64,000 nt of DNA from Opitutaceae bacterium (GCA_041395105.1 JAWLBB010000012.1:1-64000); one strand, 5' to 3'; shown: positions 18,601 through 26,531, counted from the stretch's first letter. Program-made: numbers and translations. The notes: generated by a model not told the origin, from the letters alone.

Positions 18601-19375
18601 GGGTGAAACCGATCGCCCTCAGGCAGTCGGCAACCGCCTGTTCGTGGGCCGGATTTCCATAACTGTGCAGGAGGCAGACCGCAGCCGTCCGGTGGCCCTT
18701 CTCGAACCAGGGACGGGCGATTCGCTCGATCTCACTCGGGACGATCGGGACAAGCTCGCCACCGCCTGCCTCCAGTCGCCCGGATACCGGAACGACCGGG
18801 CCATGAAGCGGAGCCGGACGCCGCGGATTGAGGGCAAAGAGGTCGGGGCGCCGCTGGTCTCCGATGACCAGAAGATCCTCCAGACCGGCATTGATCAGAA
18901 GCAGAGGAGGCACTCCCTTTTCCTCGAGAAGAGCATTGGTCCCGCGGGTGGTCGCGAGACGCATGGCGAGGGGCGGCAATACCCGGTCGCCGGGAGTCCG
19001 GGTCAGCACCCGCGCGGCGAGAATCGGAGCCTCTTCTTCCAGTCGCAATTCGGCGACGCTTCCCGGACCGATCCCGGTGGGAAGGTGGCCCTCGACCCGA
19101 AGTTCCCGGGTTTCCGGGTCCCAGGCGTGGACCCGCAGCGGTGCATCCTCCCGGCCGGGCCAGAACAGACGAAAACCCCGAAAGAAATCCTGCGGCAGAT
19201 CGGGCAGCCCGGACAGACAACACGCACCGGTCCCGTTGAGCCGTGCGACCCGACCCCGCAACCCACTGCTGGAAAGAACTTTGCATCGATGAATCGATCC
19301 ATCGGGACTCCGCCCGATACAATCGGTGAAAGTCCCGCCCGTATCGATGAAGAGTGTCCATTCGGGTTGATGCAC
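15608..19375 (-). CDS. Fused hydantoinase/oxoprolinase (HyuA-HyuB)
   Basis: A single ~1255-residue protein joining the HyuA and HyuB subunits, as in eukaryotic-type 5-oxoprolinase (~1290). Such enzymes open 5-oxoproline or hydantoin rings with ATP. The N-terminal nucleotide-binding signature is LFIDTGGTFTDCIGR; VIAFDMGGTSTDVARYDG, SVAAGGGSICRFDG and LAFGGGGGLHACGVARSLG follow. The HyuB half begins near LELVSNRLGAIVEDMGELLQ and ends with ETPGGGGWG. Start: the frame is open to 19768, but that part runs opposite QueD. GTG at 19375 puts the ATPase motif eight residues from the start, as in the family; ATG at 19447 is the alternative. The exact substrate is not determinable. Confidence 0.9.
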   Translation of the reverse strand: MHQPEWTLFIDTGGTFTDCIGRSPDGSIHRCKVLSSSGLRGRVARLNGTGACCLSGLPDLPQDFFRGFRLFWPGREDAPLRVHAWDPETRELRVEGHLPTGIGPGSVAELRLEEEAPILAARVLTRTPGDRVLPPLAMRLATTRGTNALLEEKGVPPLLLINAGLEDLLVIGDQRRPDLFALNPRRPAPLHGPVVPVSGRLEAGGGELVPIVPSEIERIARPWFEKGHRTAAVCLLHSYGNPAHEQAVADCLRAIGFTHVSVSSDLAPVIKIVPRCETTVVDAYLAPIMNAYLDAVGSVLDRDRLHVMTSAGGLVTRSAYRPKDSLLSGPAGGVVATAAIARRARHPRVIAFDMGGTSTDVARYDGEFDYRYRQTVGRATVFAPGLKIESVAAGGGSICRFDGHVLTVGPDSAGASPGPACYGAGGPFTLTDVNLLLGRMDPDLFSLPVFPEQARSRLDEIHRQIEEATGRPTTDGTILQGFLAIANERMAEAVRRISIREGYDCSGYSLLAFGGGGGLHACGVARSLGIRVVLYPGDSGLLSALGLKEAVLERFAVEQILQPIEEIRPDLAGRIAEVGRRAVAEVVREGVDPSEVVLRFVRAEMRFEGQEDTLTVPADRVDLLVRRFKHRHRKRYGHCPSNRPVELVALRAVASGRANDPDRHESFRRRQRLKAATGGERPVLRERASLGPGDVLAGPAIVQDRFSTLFIEKGWTGVVGDLGSIRMVEDAGTDSGHDVARSGESIVALELVSNRLGAIVEDMGELLQRTALSTNMKERLDFSCGLLDAEGRLVVNAPHIPVHLGALGLCVRRVTEEIDWRPGDAVVTNHPGFGGSHLPDVTLITPVFSDDGVLRAFVANRAHHAEIGGIRPGSMPPDARNLEEEGVVIPPIRVAHRGRVDWSPLERLLREARFPSRSPEENLADLDAQMAANRAAALELGAMIAGLGKQRFADSLKALAERADDLVRQRFSEIRQGALQAEEFLDDGTPLKVAIQVEPEGIRVDFSGSGGLHPGNLNATPAVVRSALLYVLRLFVRTEVPLNEGLLNSVRSDLPPGLLNPSFAVEASRCPPVVGGNVETSQRVVDLLIKALGLAACSQGTMNNLIFGTSRGSYYETIAGGAGAGPGSAGSDAIHTHMTNTAITDPEILEWRHPVRLHRFGVRFGSGGGGQFRGGNGVIREIEFLEPAELSLLTQHRVVAPYGMAGGSAGECGRQWIIRADGRVEVLPSIAAADLGSGDRLVIETPGGGGWGRKG

Positions 19376-19450
19376 ACCACCGATTTCAGGCAAATACTCA
19401 ATTGCGTCAACCCGACCGATCGCCTCAAGATCCCGAGCCCGAGTCATACG

Positions 19451-19891
19451 ATGTTCACCTGTTCCAAGACCTATTCGGATATCCCGTTCGCCCACCGGCA
19501 GCACCGCCACGATGGGCACTGCTCGCTCATTCACGGGCACAACTGGTCGATCCGCCTGACTTTCGGCGCCCACGAAAACGACGCCAACGGTTTCGTCGTG
19601 GACTTCGGTCGATTGCGTTTCCTGCGCGACTGGATCGAGGACAACCTCGATCACGCCTGTGTCTTCAACGAGGATGATCCCCTTCGCGCGACCCTCGTCG
19701 CAGCGGCGCCCGACGCTTACCGGGTTTACCTGGTCCCATCGTGCTCCTGCGAAGGACTCGCCCAACACCTTTTCGAGGTCTTTGATCCGATGGTGAGGGC
19801 CAGGACAGAGGGACGCGCCTTCCTCATCAAAGTGGAAATCTGGGAAGACTCCCGCAACAGCGCGACCTACCGGCCTCCAGGGGTTTCCTGA
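19451..19891 (+). CDS. queD: 6-pyruvoyl-tetrahydropterin synthase / QueD family
   Basis: A 146-residue T-fold enzyme, probably 6-carboxy-tetrahydropterin synthase of the queuosine/7-deazaguanine pathway. Zinc ligands are His15 (FAHR) and His28/His30 in CSLIHGHNW, with catalytic Cys24. FVVDFGRLR (48-56) and LDHACVFN (66-73) are the other family boxes, and the C-terminal PSCSCEGLAQHLFE supplies the pterin-binding Glu. No other queuosine genes are nearby, so QueD rather than a PTPS paralogue is an inference. The gene diverges from the HyuA-HyuB fusion, with only ~75 bases between the proposed starts. Long open frames on this strand upstream (17462 onward) are antisense shadows. Confidence 0.85.
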   Translation: MFTCSKTYSDIPFAHRQHRHDGHCSLIHGHNWSIRLTFGAHENDANGFVVDFGRLRFLRDWIEDNLDHACVFNEDDPLRATLVAAAPDAYRVYLVPSCSCEGLAQHLFEVFDPMVRARTEGRAFLIKVEIWEDSRNSATYRPPGVS

Positions 19892-20081
19892 CGGAGGGTC
19901 GCGCTCATGCCGCGCCCTTCAAGGCTCAACAGAACGAAGGGTGGGCGCAACCGCTGAAGGTCACATCAGCCGCGCCAAACCTCAGCGATCCGCTTGCACC
20001 GAGCGGCACCGTCTCTTAGAATTGTCCAAGAGGGCCGTAAGGTTCCCAAACTGGCACAGTTCAAGCATTGCTGAAAGAAAT

Positions 20082-20600
20082 ATGGTCGCCGCAAAAGAAG
20101 ATCAGCCTCGTGAGCCGGAAATGGGCAGCCTCTGGACGCTTTCCTTCGTCAGGGGTTACCTGGAGTTGGGCATGCTTGAGAAGGCGGAAAAGGAGTTGGC
20201 CAGGCTTCCCCTTGAGGATCAGCATCGTCCGGAAAGCCTGAGCCTGGCCGGTCAGATCCTGATGGCCCGGCGTCAATGGGAGGCAGCGATCGAGGTTTTT
20301 GCGATCGGTCGCGCCCTGCATCCCGGGTGCGTCGACTTCTACGTGAAAGCGGCCTACGCCTACGAGCAGGTCGGTCGCCTCCAGGAGTCCCGCAACATGT
20401 GGCAACTGGTCCCCCGGCCGGTCGGCCGGTCCGGATTCGCCCATCTGAATCTCGCCCGTTGCGAGGCCAAACTGGGCAACCTGCCCGCGGCCCGCCGGCA
20501 CATCACGACCGCCCTCCACCTCGATCCAAATATCCGGGCGTTGCTCGACAACGATCCGGGGCTCGTGCAATTGCTGAACACCCCCGGCCAGAGCAATTGA
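20082..20600 (+). CDS. TPR-like repeat protein, copy 1
   Basis: A 172-residue all-helical protein with TPR-like pairs: GYLELGMLEKAEKELARLP, then LMARRQWEAAIEVFAIGRAL and LAKLGNLPAARRHITTALHLDP-type segments. The start at 20082 (MVAAKEDQ) was preferred to 19941 because the upstream part has no helical repeat character. There is no signal peptide, so it should act as a cytoplasmic scaffold. It is clearly paralogous to the next gene, with the same order of motifs. No partner can be named from context. Confidence 0.75.
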   Translation: MVAAKEDQPREPEMGSLWTLSFVRGYLELGMLEKAEKELARLPLEDQHRPESLSLAGQILMARRQWEAAIEVFAIGRALHPGCVDFYVKAAYAYEQVGRLQESRNMWQLVPRPVGRSGFAHLNLARCEAKLGNLPAARRHITTALHLDPNIRALLDNDPGLVQLLNTPGQSN

Positions 20601-20778
20601 GAGGCTGTCCCTTCCCCCGATCGTTTCCACGCTGGGGATCTACCGCTGGGCTCCTGCGAAACTACCTAGGCGGGCTCGGGGGTCTCCGTGGGTTCATCTT
20701 AAAAGTGTCGTCCGTGAGGGCGAATTCCGGGTCCCGGCCTAACCCTCGCCGCTGCTCTTCCGATATAGTCTCACGAAC

Positions 20779-21282
20779 ATGATGATCCCCTCCCCCCAGG
20801 AAAACCCTTCCCTCGAAAGCGCCTCGCTGCGCTGGTCCCTCTCCTTCGCCAGCGGCTACCTCGCCCTTGGCATGGTTCGGGATGCCGCCCGCGAGCTGGG
20901 CAAGCTCCCGCTTTCCGAGAAATGCCGTTCCGAGGTCATTGATCTCCGGATACAGGTGATGTTGGCCCGGAAACAATGGAAGCAGGCCTACCGGCTGGCC
21001 TGCATTGCGATGCGGATGTTTCCCGGGTTGATCGGCTTCTACCGGCAGGCGGCCCTCGCCTGCGAAGCGAGGGGAAATCCGGCCGAGGCGAAGAGGATCT
21101 GGTGCTCGGTTCCCAGCCTTTTTCACCAATCGGGTTTCTTCCACTACAAGATCGCCGGCTACGAAGCCCAGTTGGGCAACACCGACCGCGCCCAGGAGCA
21201 CATCGCCCTCGCCCTGCGATTGGATCCCGATATCGAAAAGGATCTCGGTTCCCTCAATCTGCCGGCCAGCCCCCTGGCCTGA
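20779..21282 (+). CDS. TPR-like repeat protein, copy 2
   Basis: A 167-residue protein beginning MMIPSPQENPSLESASLRWS. It aligns through its length with the gene just upstream: SFASGYLALGMVRDAARELG against SFVRGYLELGMLEKAEKELA, LARKQWKQAYRLACIAMRMF against the same helix pair, and HIALALRLDPDI against HITTALHLDPNI. This indicates a tandem duplication followed by strong divergence. It has TPR-like helices and no export signal. The function is unknown. A cluster of hairpin repeats lies directly downstream. Confidence 0.75.
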   Translation: MMIPSPQENPSLESASLRWSLSFASGYLALGMVRDAARELGKLPLSEKCRSEVIDLRIQVMLARKQWKQAYRLACIAMRMFPGLIGFYRQAALACEARGNPAEAKRIWCSVPSLFHQSGFFHYKIAGYEAQLGNTDRAQEHIALALRLDPDIEKDLGSLNLPASPLA

Positions 21283-21290
21283 GTTCAGAT

Positions 21291-21394
21291 CCCGGCAAGG
21301 GACTGCCGGGACTACAATCTCCCGTGTAGCCGCCCCAGTCTCTTGGGGCGGGAGGCTCAGAACTACGACCCGGCAAGAGACTGCCGGGGCTACA
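21291..21394. repeat. Two-hairpin TGTAG...CTACA element plus an extra half
   Basis: Three hairpins: CCCGGCAAGGGACTGCCGGG (21291-21310), CGCCCCA-GTCTCT-TGGGGCG (21331-21350) and CCCGGCA-AGAGAC-TGCCGGG (21369-21388). The last two form one complete element whose ends read TGTAGCC (21325) and GGCTACA (21394). Same family as the elements at 25041, 26300, 36334 and 55868. Confidence 0.8.
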
Positions 21395-21418
21395 ACCTGA
21401 CCCGGCTTTCCCCGCGGC

Positions 21419-23704
21419 CTACGGACCGAAGACGATATCCTGAAGACCCGGATACAGTGCCCCTTCCCACCGGGACGCCTCCGTCGTGATCGTCGCCCGG
21501 ACTTCCCCATCCTCCGAAAGGTGAACAACGACCGATTTCTCCCCGGGTTCGTATTCAAGTGCAATCGCCGCCGGAGCCGACAACTCGACCTTGATCCCAT
21601 CGGAAAAGCGAAGGTAGCGTCCGCCGACCATGGCCAGCCGGGTGGGCTCCCCACCCTCCTTCATCCAGGCCACGGCAAGACGGGCGTCACTTTCGAGATC
21701 CCCCTGCAACTGGCGGTCGCCCGATCCGTTCGCCTGCATCAGGGTCCGGCCCCCCCGGAAAGCAATCCGATCGGAAGCCAGCGCATCGACCGCGAATTCT
21801 GAAAGGGATTCGGGGCTGGAAGCCGGGTCAAGAATCCCGACCGATAGCATCGCCTTCCCACTTCGCGTGTTCACGGTATAGGGAAAGGCGGCGTAATCGC
21901 CCTTGATGTAGGTCAGTTCGCCCGATCGTTCCTCGAATTGGAAACCGTCCCCAAAGAACCATTGGCCAAGGACAGCGGCCGGTCCGTAAGCATCTTCCCG
22001 GTAGGACCAGAGGCTGCGCGGCCCGTCCTGGGAAAGTTGCGCCCGGCCGCCATGCATGACGACGGCAATTTCGCCGGTTTGGGGCAATTCGACCCGATCG
22101 ACGATGGCAAACCACCGACCATCGATCATGGCAATGAGGCGCTGGTGTTCGCCGCCGACGGCGTAAGGAGCCGACTTGATCTCGCAGGTCATGAAAGGCG
22201 ACAGCAGGCGGAAACTCGAATCGGGCGTCCGGTCGACCCTCCGGTCCACCGGAGCCTGGCCATTCACCATGACCACATTATGTGCTTCCGCAGTCTTGTA
22301 CCAGGCAGTGCGCTCGGGGCCGGCATAGCTTCCCCGGGAGTAGCCCGCATCGCTGGACATCATCTGGTTTTCCGCCTGCAGGATGAAGCTGAGGTGTTCG
22401 TAATGCTCGTGATTGTTCGCTTCAGCCACACCTTGGAACAACAGGTAGCGGTGATCCGGCGAATCAAAGGACCAGTCGTTGCGAAATACCGTCTGGCCTG
22501 AGGGCCCGAAGAGAGTCGGACCGGCATCGGGCGCCACGGCTTTGATCCCGGGCTGGTAACAGAGATATTCGACCAGGTGGATCGGGTAGTCCCAGGTCGC
22601 TCCGGTGTAGTTGAAGCCATCTTCGACTTCCGCCGCTTCAAACGGAGAATAGTCGGTGTTCTCAAAGTTCCATTGGAGGATCTCGGCCAGGGAGGCCGAG
22701 GAACTGAGAAAGGTTGGCCTGCCGCGATAGGCTCCCGCCACGAGCTGCGAGGGATAGGGGCGGATATAGCTGTCCTCGATATTGGGAATCCATCCCTTGC
22801 CGTTGCGGCTGGCCACCGGCCATTCGAAGGCGGGTTGAAACTCGCGGAATCCGTCGACTCCCGAAACGTTCCGGTAGTGGTAAAGAAACGGAAGGAAGTT
22901 GATCAGGGAAAAGGTGTAATAGTGGCTTCCCTCCCGATAGATGCCGTCCTCCCCAAAGAAGTAGCGGGTGTTCCCATTGCTCGCCGCGATCGCCCGTCCA
23001 AGCCAGGCCCCGGCCCGCTCGTCTCCCGAGAGGCAGAGTGCCAGTGTCCCCAGGCCCCAGGCCGGTTTGGAGAGATGATTGTGGGGACTGTCGGCCCACG
23101 AGAAGAGATTCTCGTAGAGATACTCGGCATGGTTGGCCAGATTTGCCCGGATTGCTTTGTTCTCTTCGGGACTCAGGGCCGGTTGCACCCAGTCATAGGC
23201 CGCCGCGAAATTCTGCGCCCATACCGCCTGGTAGATTTCGTCGACCGCGCTCCCCTTGATGATCGGGTCCAGCTCATAGAGTGGTCCGGCGTATCCTCGC
23301 AGAAGCGCTTCCCGGGCCTTCGCCAAAAACGGTTCGCCCGATTCGCCCGGGCTGACCTGATAGTAAAAGCCGTTGATTGCCGCGATCTGCGTGAGAGTAC
23401 CGTAATACTTGTGGATCGTCTTCGTGCCGTCTGAGGCGGAAGGGATCTCCGGCAGAGGTGCCAGCAGGAATTCGGACTGAGCGACCTCATCCCAGACCAT
23501 CGCGGCATGCGCGTCCGCATCCCGCTTGGCGATCAGACCGGGGACATCTTCCGGTCCGAACCAGAGACTCGGGTGGCTCTCGACCTCCGGCAACACAGGG
23601 TCCGCCGGCAGGGCAAAGCCCGTGTAGGTATCGGGGAACGTGATTTCGCCCCGGCATACTGGCAGTAGAGCCAGGGTGATGAAGAAGAAAATCCTGTTTC
23701 TCAT
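21419..23704 (-). CDS. Heparinase II/III family polysaccharide lyase
   Basis: A 761-residue exported enzyme (signal peptide MRNRIFFFITLALLPVCRG) with the two-part architecture of alginate, heparin and oligo-uronate lyases. The N-terminal alpha/alpha-barrel region includes DSPHNHLSKPAWGLGTLAL (candidate catalytic Asn-His) and YREGSHYYTFSLINFL (Tyr-rich catalytic helix). The C-terminal heparinase II/III beta-sandwich includes NNHEHYEHLSFILQAENQ, then SSDAGYSRGSYAG and AEAHNVVMVNGQAP, the hallmark His/Asp-Gly/AHN boxes. It should cleave uronate-containing chains by beta-elimination, giving the unsaturated ends that GH88 removes. The substrate (alginate, glycosaminoglycan or another) is not certain. 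Start 23704 places the signal peptide at the N-terminus. Confidence 0.88.
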   Translation of the reverse strand: MRNRIFFFITLALLPVCRGEITFPDTYTGFALPADPVLPEVESHPSLWFGPEDVPGLIAKRDADAHAAMVWDEVAQSEFLLAPLPEIPSASDGTKTIHKYYGTLTQIAAINGFYYQVSPGESGEPFLAKAREALLRGYAGPLYELDPIIKGSAVDEIYQAVWAQNFAAAYDWVQPALSPEENKAIRANLANHAEYLYENLFSWADSPHNHLSKPAWGLGTLALCLSGDERAGAWLGRAIAASNGNTRYFFGEDGIYREGSHYYTFSLINFLPFLYHYRNVSGVDGFREFQPAFEWPVASRNGKGWIPNIEDSYIRPYPSQLVAGAYRGRPTFLSSSASLAEILQWNFENTDYSPFEAAEVEDGFNYTGATWDYPIHLVEYLCYQPGIKAVAPDAGPTLFGPSGQTVFRNDWSFDSPDHRYLLFQGVAEANNHEHYEHLSFILQAENQMMSSDAGYSRGSYAGPERTAWYKTAEAHNVVMVNGQAPVDRRVDRTPDSSFRLLSPFMTCEIKSAPYAVGGEHQRLIAMIDGRWFAIVDRVELPQTGEIAVVMHGGRAQLSQDGPRSLWSYREDAYGPAAVLGQWFFGDGFQFEERSGELTYIKGDYAAFPYTVNTRSGKAMLSVGILDPASSPESLSEFAVDALASDRIAFRGGRTLMQANGSGDRQLQGDLESDARLAVAWMKEGGEPTRLAMVGGRYLRFSDGIKVELSAPAAIALEYEPGEKSVVVHLSEDGEVRATITTEASRWEGALYPGLQDIVFGP

Positions 23705-23775
23705 TGATGTGGCGGGGTGCAGGGCAAGAGGACGGATGCGCGATCTTCCTGAGGCCTGGTCAGACTCACAGACAG

Positions 23776-23845
23776 TGTGGCAAAGCCGCTGTGCCGGCGT
23801 TTCTGGAGGTTGCGGGAACACTTCGACACAGCAAAGTGGCTACAT
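23776..23845. repeat. Two-hairpin element with CTGTGT/ACACAG loops
   Basis: GCCG-CTGTG-CCGGC (near 23785) and CACTTCG-ACACAG-CAAAGTG (23819-23838) lie within a segment running from TGTGGC to GGCTACA. A related hairpin with the same loop on the other strand, CACTTCG-CTGTGT-CGAAGTG, lies at 34080-34099. Confidence 0.5.
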
Positions 23846-23884
23846 CTTCAGGGAAAAACCCTAGGGTTTGATAAATCTTGGAAA

Positions 23885-23970
23885 TCGGCCCACGAATCTG
23901 CACGAATCGACACGAATCTAAGACTGCCGTTGCCTTCATTTGTGTCGATTCGTGCAGATTCGTGGGCCGA
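23885..23970. repeat. 29-bp perfect inverted repeat (CACGAATC type)
   Basis: Left arm 23885-23913 starts TCGGCCCACGAATCTGCACG. Its exact reverse complement is at 23942-23970, with a 28-base centre. CACGAATC itself recurs inside the arm. It lies in the intergenic stretch upstream of the lyase gene, and I saw no other copy in this window. Confidence 0.8.
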
Positions 23971-24120
23971 AAAAACAATCATTTGACATCCAGTCTTTCG
24001 GTCGACTTCTCGAATCCGGGATCATTCCTAAACTGAAATTCCACAAATAGCTGGTTCAGCAATCTGGATGGTATGTGATCGAGTATTGGATACGAATTGC
24101 GGAGACTTTGAAGAGGAAAT

Positions 24121-24888
24121 CTAGGCCGAATAAACACCCCCGTTGATATCCAGGGTCGCCCCGGTGATGAAGCCGTCGTACTCCGAGGCGAGGTAAACCA
24201 CCGCCCTCGCGACATCGTCCGCATTGCCCGCCCGGGCGATCGGGATACCCGCAATCGTCTGGTCCGCAGATTCCTTGGTTGTATGGGTATTGTGAAACGA
24301 GGTTCCGAGGATCAGGCCGGGGGTCACCGCGTTGACCCGGACACCCTTGGGCCCGAGTTCCAGGGCAAGGGCCCGGGTGAAGGTAAGGACGGCCCCCTTG
24401 GCCGTCGAGTAAGCCAGCGACCCGGCATGCCCGCCTTTTCGTCCGGCCAGAGAGGCCAGATTGACAATTGCGCTGGCCGGGTTCCGCGAGAGATGGGGCT
24501 CGGCCGCCCGGGTCACACTCATCATGGAGGTGACATTCAGGCGCATCACATGATCCCAGAAATCCACGTCGAGTTCGTCCAAGCGCTTCCGGCCGACCAG
24601 GGAACCGGCATTGTTGATGAGGATGTCCAGTCCGCCGAGGGCCTCGACCGCACCAGTCACGGCGGCCTCGGCACTGCTGGGGTCGGTCAGGTCTGCCTGG
24701 ACGGCAGTCGCCTTCAGTCCGGCCTGATGGGCCATGCCCACCAGTTCGGCGGCCCGTTCCCTGCCTGAGAAATAGTGGACGGCCACGTGGGCACCCGCTT
24801 CGATGAAATGTCTCGTGATCGCGTCGCCGATGCCCTGGGCACCCGCCGTGATGAGAACGCGCTTTTCCGCCAGTCTTGATTTGGGCAT
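24121..24888 (-). CDS. SDR family oxidoreductase
   Basis: A 255-residue classical short-chain dehydrogenase/reductase. The cofactor motif is TAGAQGIG (14-21), NNAG is at 92-95, catalytic Ser146 (VNLASLAG), Tyr160 and Lys164 (AYSTAKGA), and the C-terminus IDINGGVYSA-like (LDINGGVYSA). The position after the cofactor strand does not clearly decide between NAD and NADP. Given the neighbouring lyase and dehydrogenase, a role in reducing a keto-deoxy uronate (DEH reductase or KduD-like) is plausible but inferred. A weak operator-like site lies 24 bases before the start. The lyase gene follows on the same strand after a 416-base gap. Confidence 0.85.
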   Translation of the reverse strand: MPKSRLAEKRVLITAGAQGIGDAITRHFIEAGAHVAVHYFSGRERAAELVGMAHQAGLKATAVQADLTDPSSAEAAVTGAVEALGGLDILINNAGSLVGRKRLDELDVDFWDHVMRLNVTSMMSVTRAAEPHLSRNPASAIVNLASLAGRKGGHAGSLAYSTAKGAVLTFTRALALELGPKGVRVNAVTPGLILGTSFHNTHTTKESADQTIAGIPIARAGNADDVARAVVYLASEYDGFITGATLDINGGVYSA

Positions 24889-24911
24889 AGGTAGGGGTCT
24901 CCTGGCAGCAA

Positions 24912-24925
24912 TTTATAACTATTAA
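24912..24925. promoter_or_regulatory. Weak operator-like palindrome upstream of SDR
   Basis: TTTATAACTATTAA matches 12 of 14 positions of TTRATAATTATYAA and lies 24 bases upstream of the SDR start codon. Confidence 0.45.
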
Positions 24926-25040
24926 ATGGGAGTTGGTTCAATGGAAATCTTCCGGCGTTCGGACTCGGATCGCAAATTGGCCCGGCATAGGACTTTTTCG
25001 ACCGGCTCACCGGAGGTACCGGGGTCACAACTTGCCTTGG

Positions 25041-25110
25041 TGTAGCCGCCCCAGTCTCTTGGGGCGGATCGCTCAGCACGACAGCCCGGCAAGAGACTGC
25101 CGGGGTTGCA
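25041..25110. repeat. Two-hairpin TGTAG element
   Basis: CCGCCCCA-GTCTCT-TGGGGCGG (25046-25067) and CCCGGCA-AGAGAC-TGCCGGG (25085-25104). The left end reads TGTAG; the right end is degenerate (GGTTGCA in place of GGCTACA). It lies between the isomerase and SDR genes. Confidence 0.8.
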
Positions 25111-25116
25111 ATTTGA

Positions 25117-26208
25117 TCATGCGACCACCGGTGGATAACTCCTGAGGATTTCCACTCCGGTCTCGGTCTTCACCTCGAATCCGTCCAGCCCGTAGGGACA
25201 GAGAAAACGGTCATACTGGCGGAGTTCGATCGTTCCGTGGGCATCGGCGATCCTGCAGGAACCCTCCGTGACAATATTTACCGAAAAGCGTCCGCCGCCA
25301 AGCTCGAGCCGTTCCCGGATCCGCAGCCGTTCGACCGCGAAGCACTCCGTCTGTCGGGGTCCGATCACAGACTCAAGCATGGAGCCATCGCCGTAGACGG
25401 ACTGAACCACCGGCTTCGGTCGGTAGTCCGCCAAGACCTGTGCCACCGGAGTGGCTCGGAAATCGAAAACATCGAGACAGAAATCCAACCCCCGGCCCAT
25501 GAAACGGGCGCTTTCGGGAATGACAAAGCCGGAACGCTCGAATTCGAAACGAACGACGAGGTCACTGGGCTCCTGGATCTCAACCAGGAACAGTCCCTCC
25601 CCCAGGGCATGCGGGAAACCACCCGGGATGATGAAGGCATCACCCGGCCGGACCGGAATCCGGTCAAAGCACCCGATCAGCGCCTCCATGTTCTGGTTCT
25701 CGATCCAGTGCTTGAGATCCTCCCGCCGTGGAGGCCGCTGAAATCCGAGGTAGATATGGGGATCGGGGACCGTCTCGCGGGATGAAAGGATGACGTAGGC
25801 TTCCGTCTTGCCGGAGGGTGAGCCGAGGTGCTTCCGGGCAAAGGCCGCCGTCGGGTGGGCCTGGAGGTGCAGGCGGTCTGCAGAATCGATGAATTTGACC
25901 AGGACCATGGGATTGGTCCCGTAGGCCGCGGTATGGGCCTCCCCCAGAAAATAGTCGGGATCCGCCTCGATGACGTCCCGCAGGTTGACCCGATGCGGCC
26001 CGAAAATCGCCGTGGCGATTCCCTCAACTTCAGTCTCACGTCCCGGATTGATGGCGCGGGTGGTCGAGCCGATCCAGTCTTCAGGGAAATGGGTGTCCGC
26101 GGGAGCCGCCTTTCCCTGCAGCCGGTCAAGCAGGCGGCCGCCGGGATAGGTCCGCCAGACCCGGTTGGGCGGCAAGAGCCCGATGCGTTGATGCAGGTCG
26201 CGATTCAT
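25117..26208 (-). CDS. manA: Mannose-6-phosphate isomerase, class I type
   Basis: A 363-residue cupin enzyme that should interconvert mannose 6-phosphate and fructose 6-phosphate in the cytoplasm. The zinc site is formed by Gln115 and His117 in LHLQAHPTAAFA, Glu136 in GKTEAYVIL, and a later His in FIIPGGFPHALGEG. AYGTNPMVLVKFIDSADRLH matches the region leading into the active site. The N-terminal ~40 residues are unusual for ManA, so a related sugar isomerase function is possible. It lies in the minus-strand row of the carbohydrate locus between the secreted module protein and the SDR. No operator-like site was seen directly upstream. Confidence 0.82.
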   Translation of the reverse strand: MNRDLHQRIGLLPPNRVWRTYPGGRLLDRLQGKAAPADTHFPEDWIGSTTRAINPGRETEVEGIATAIFGPHRVNLRDVIEADPDYFLGEAHTAAYGTNPMVLVKFIDSADRLHLQAHPTAAFARKHLGSPSGKTEAYVILSSRETVPDPHIYLGFQRPPRREDLKHWIENQNMEALIGCFDRIPVRPGDAFIIPGGFPHALGEGLFLVEIQEPSDLVVRFEFERSGFVIPESARFMGRGLDFCLDVFDFRATPVAQVLADYRPKPVVQSVYGDGSMLESVIGPRQTECFAVERLRIRERLELGGGRFSVNIVTEGSCRIADAHGTIELRQYDRFLCPYGLDGFEVKTETGVEILRSYPPVVA

Positions 26209-26299
26209 GAAGAGACTGTCGAAAAAGCAGGGAACGGGATTACAGCGGAAAGACGCAGGAATGGCACTGAGTCAACGGGGGGCAGGAGGAATCAGTATG

Positions 26300-26365
26300 T
26301 GTAGTGGCGGTAGTCTCTTGCCGCAGTTCCACGCTGAATCGCCCCAAGAGACTAGGGCGGCTACA
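26300..26365. repeat. Two-hairpin TGTAG...CTACA element
   Basis: GCGGTA-GTCTCT-TGCCGC (26307-26324, one G-T pair) and CGCCCCA-AGAGAC-TAGGGCG (26340-26359, one mismatch) between TGTAG and CTACA ends. Here the hairpin order differs from that at 25041, but the loop core is the same. Confidence 0.8.
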
Positions 26366-26450
26366 CTTGGAAAAATAAACGAGCGAACGAGAAATGCCGA
26401 TTCGGGTCCGAATTTCTGCCCAACGCAGGATCATTCGTAGCTATCTCATA

Positions 26451-26484
26451 CGAAAAGAGAGGCAGGCCTTCCGGCCTGCCTCTC
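26451..26484 (-). terminator. Intrinsic terminator of the secreted module gene
   Basis: A perfect 12-bp stem (GAGAGGCAGGCC at 26457-26468 with 26473-26484) and a four-base loop. On the minus strand it is followed by TTTTCG. It lies 47 bases after the stop codon at 26532. Confidence 0.85.
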
Positions 26485-26531
26485 GCGAAGTTCAAACGGG
26501 GTTCATTCCCCGGAATCCTGAGGAATCGGCA

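Larger units (their letters stand above)
23705..24120. other. Promoter region of the lyase gene, with two palindromic repeats
   Basis: No gene is seen in these ~415 bases. They hold a CACTTCG-type two-hairpin element (about 23776-23845), a partial operator-like half site TTGATAAATCTTGG (23868-23881, 10 of 14 matches to TTRATAATTATYAA) and a 29-bp perfect inverted repeat (23885-23970). The lyase promoter should lie near the right side of its start codon. Confidence 0.5.
26209..26531. other. Intergenic stretch with repeat element and terminator
   Basis: No gene is seen. It contains a two-hairpin element (26300-26365) and, at its right end, the terminator of the secreted module gene (26451-26484). 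The promoter of the isomerase gene should lie at its left end. Confidence 0.5.

Noticed and set aside
17462..19450. Long plus-strand frame opposite HyuA, continuous with QueD
   Set aside because: Only the part from ATG 19451 has family motifs (QueD). The upstream ~660 codons are the complement of the conserved HyuA domain.
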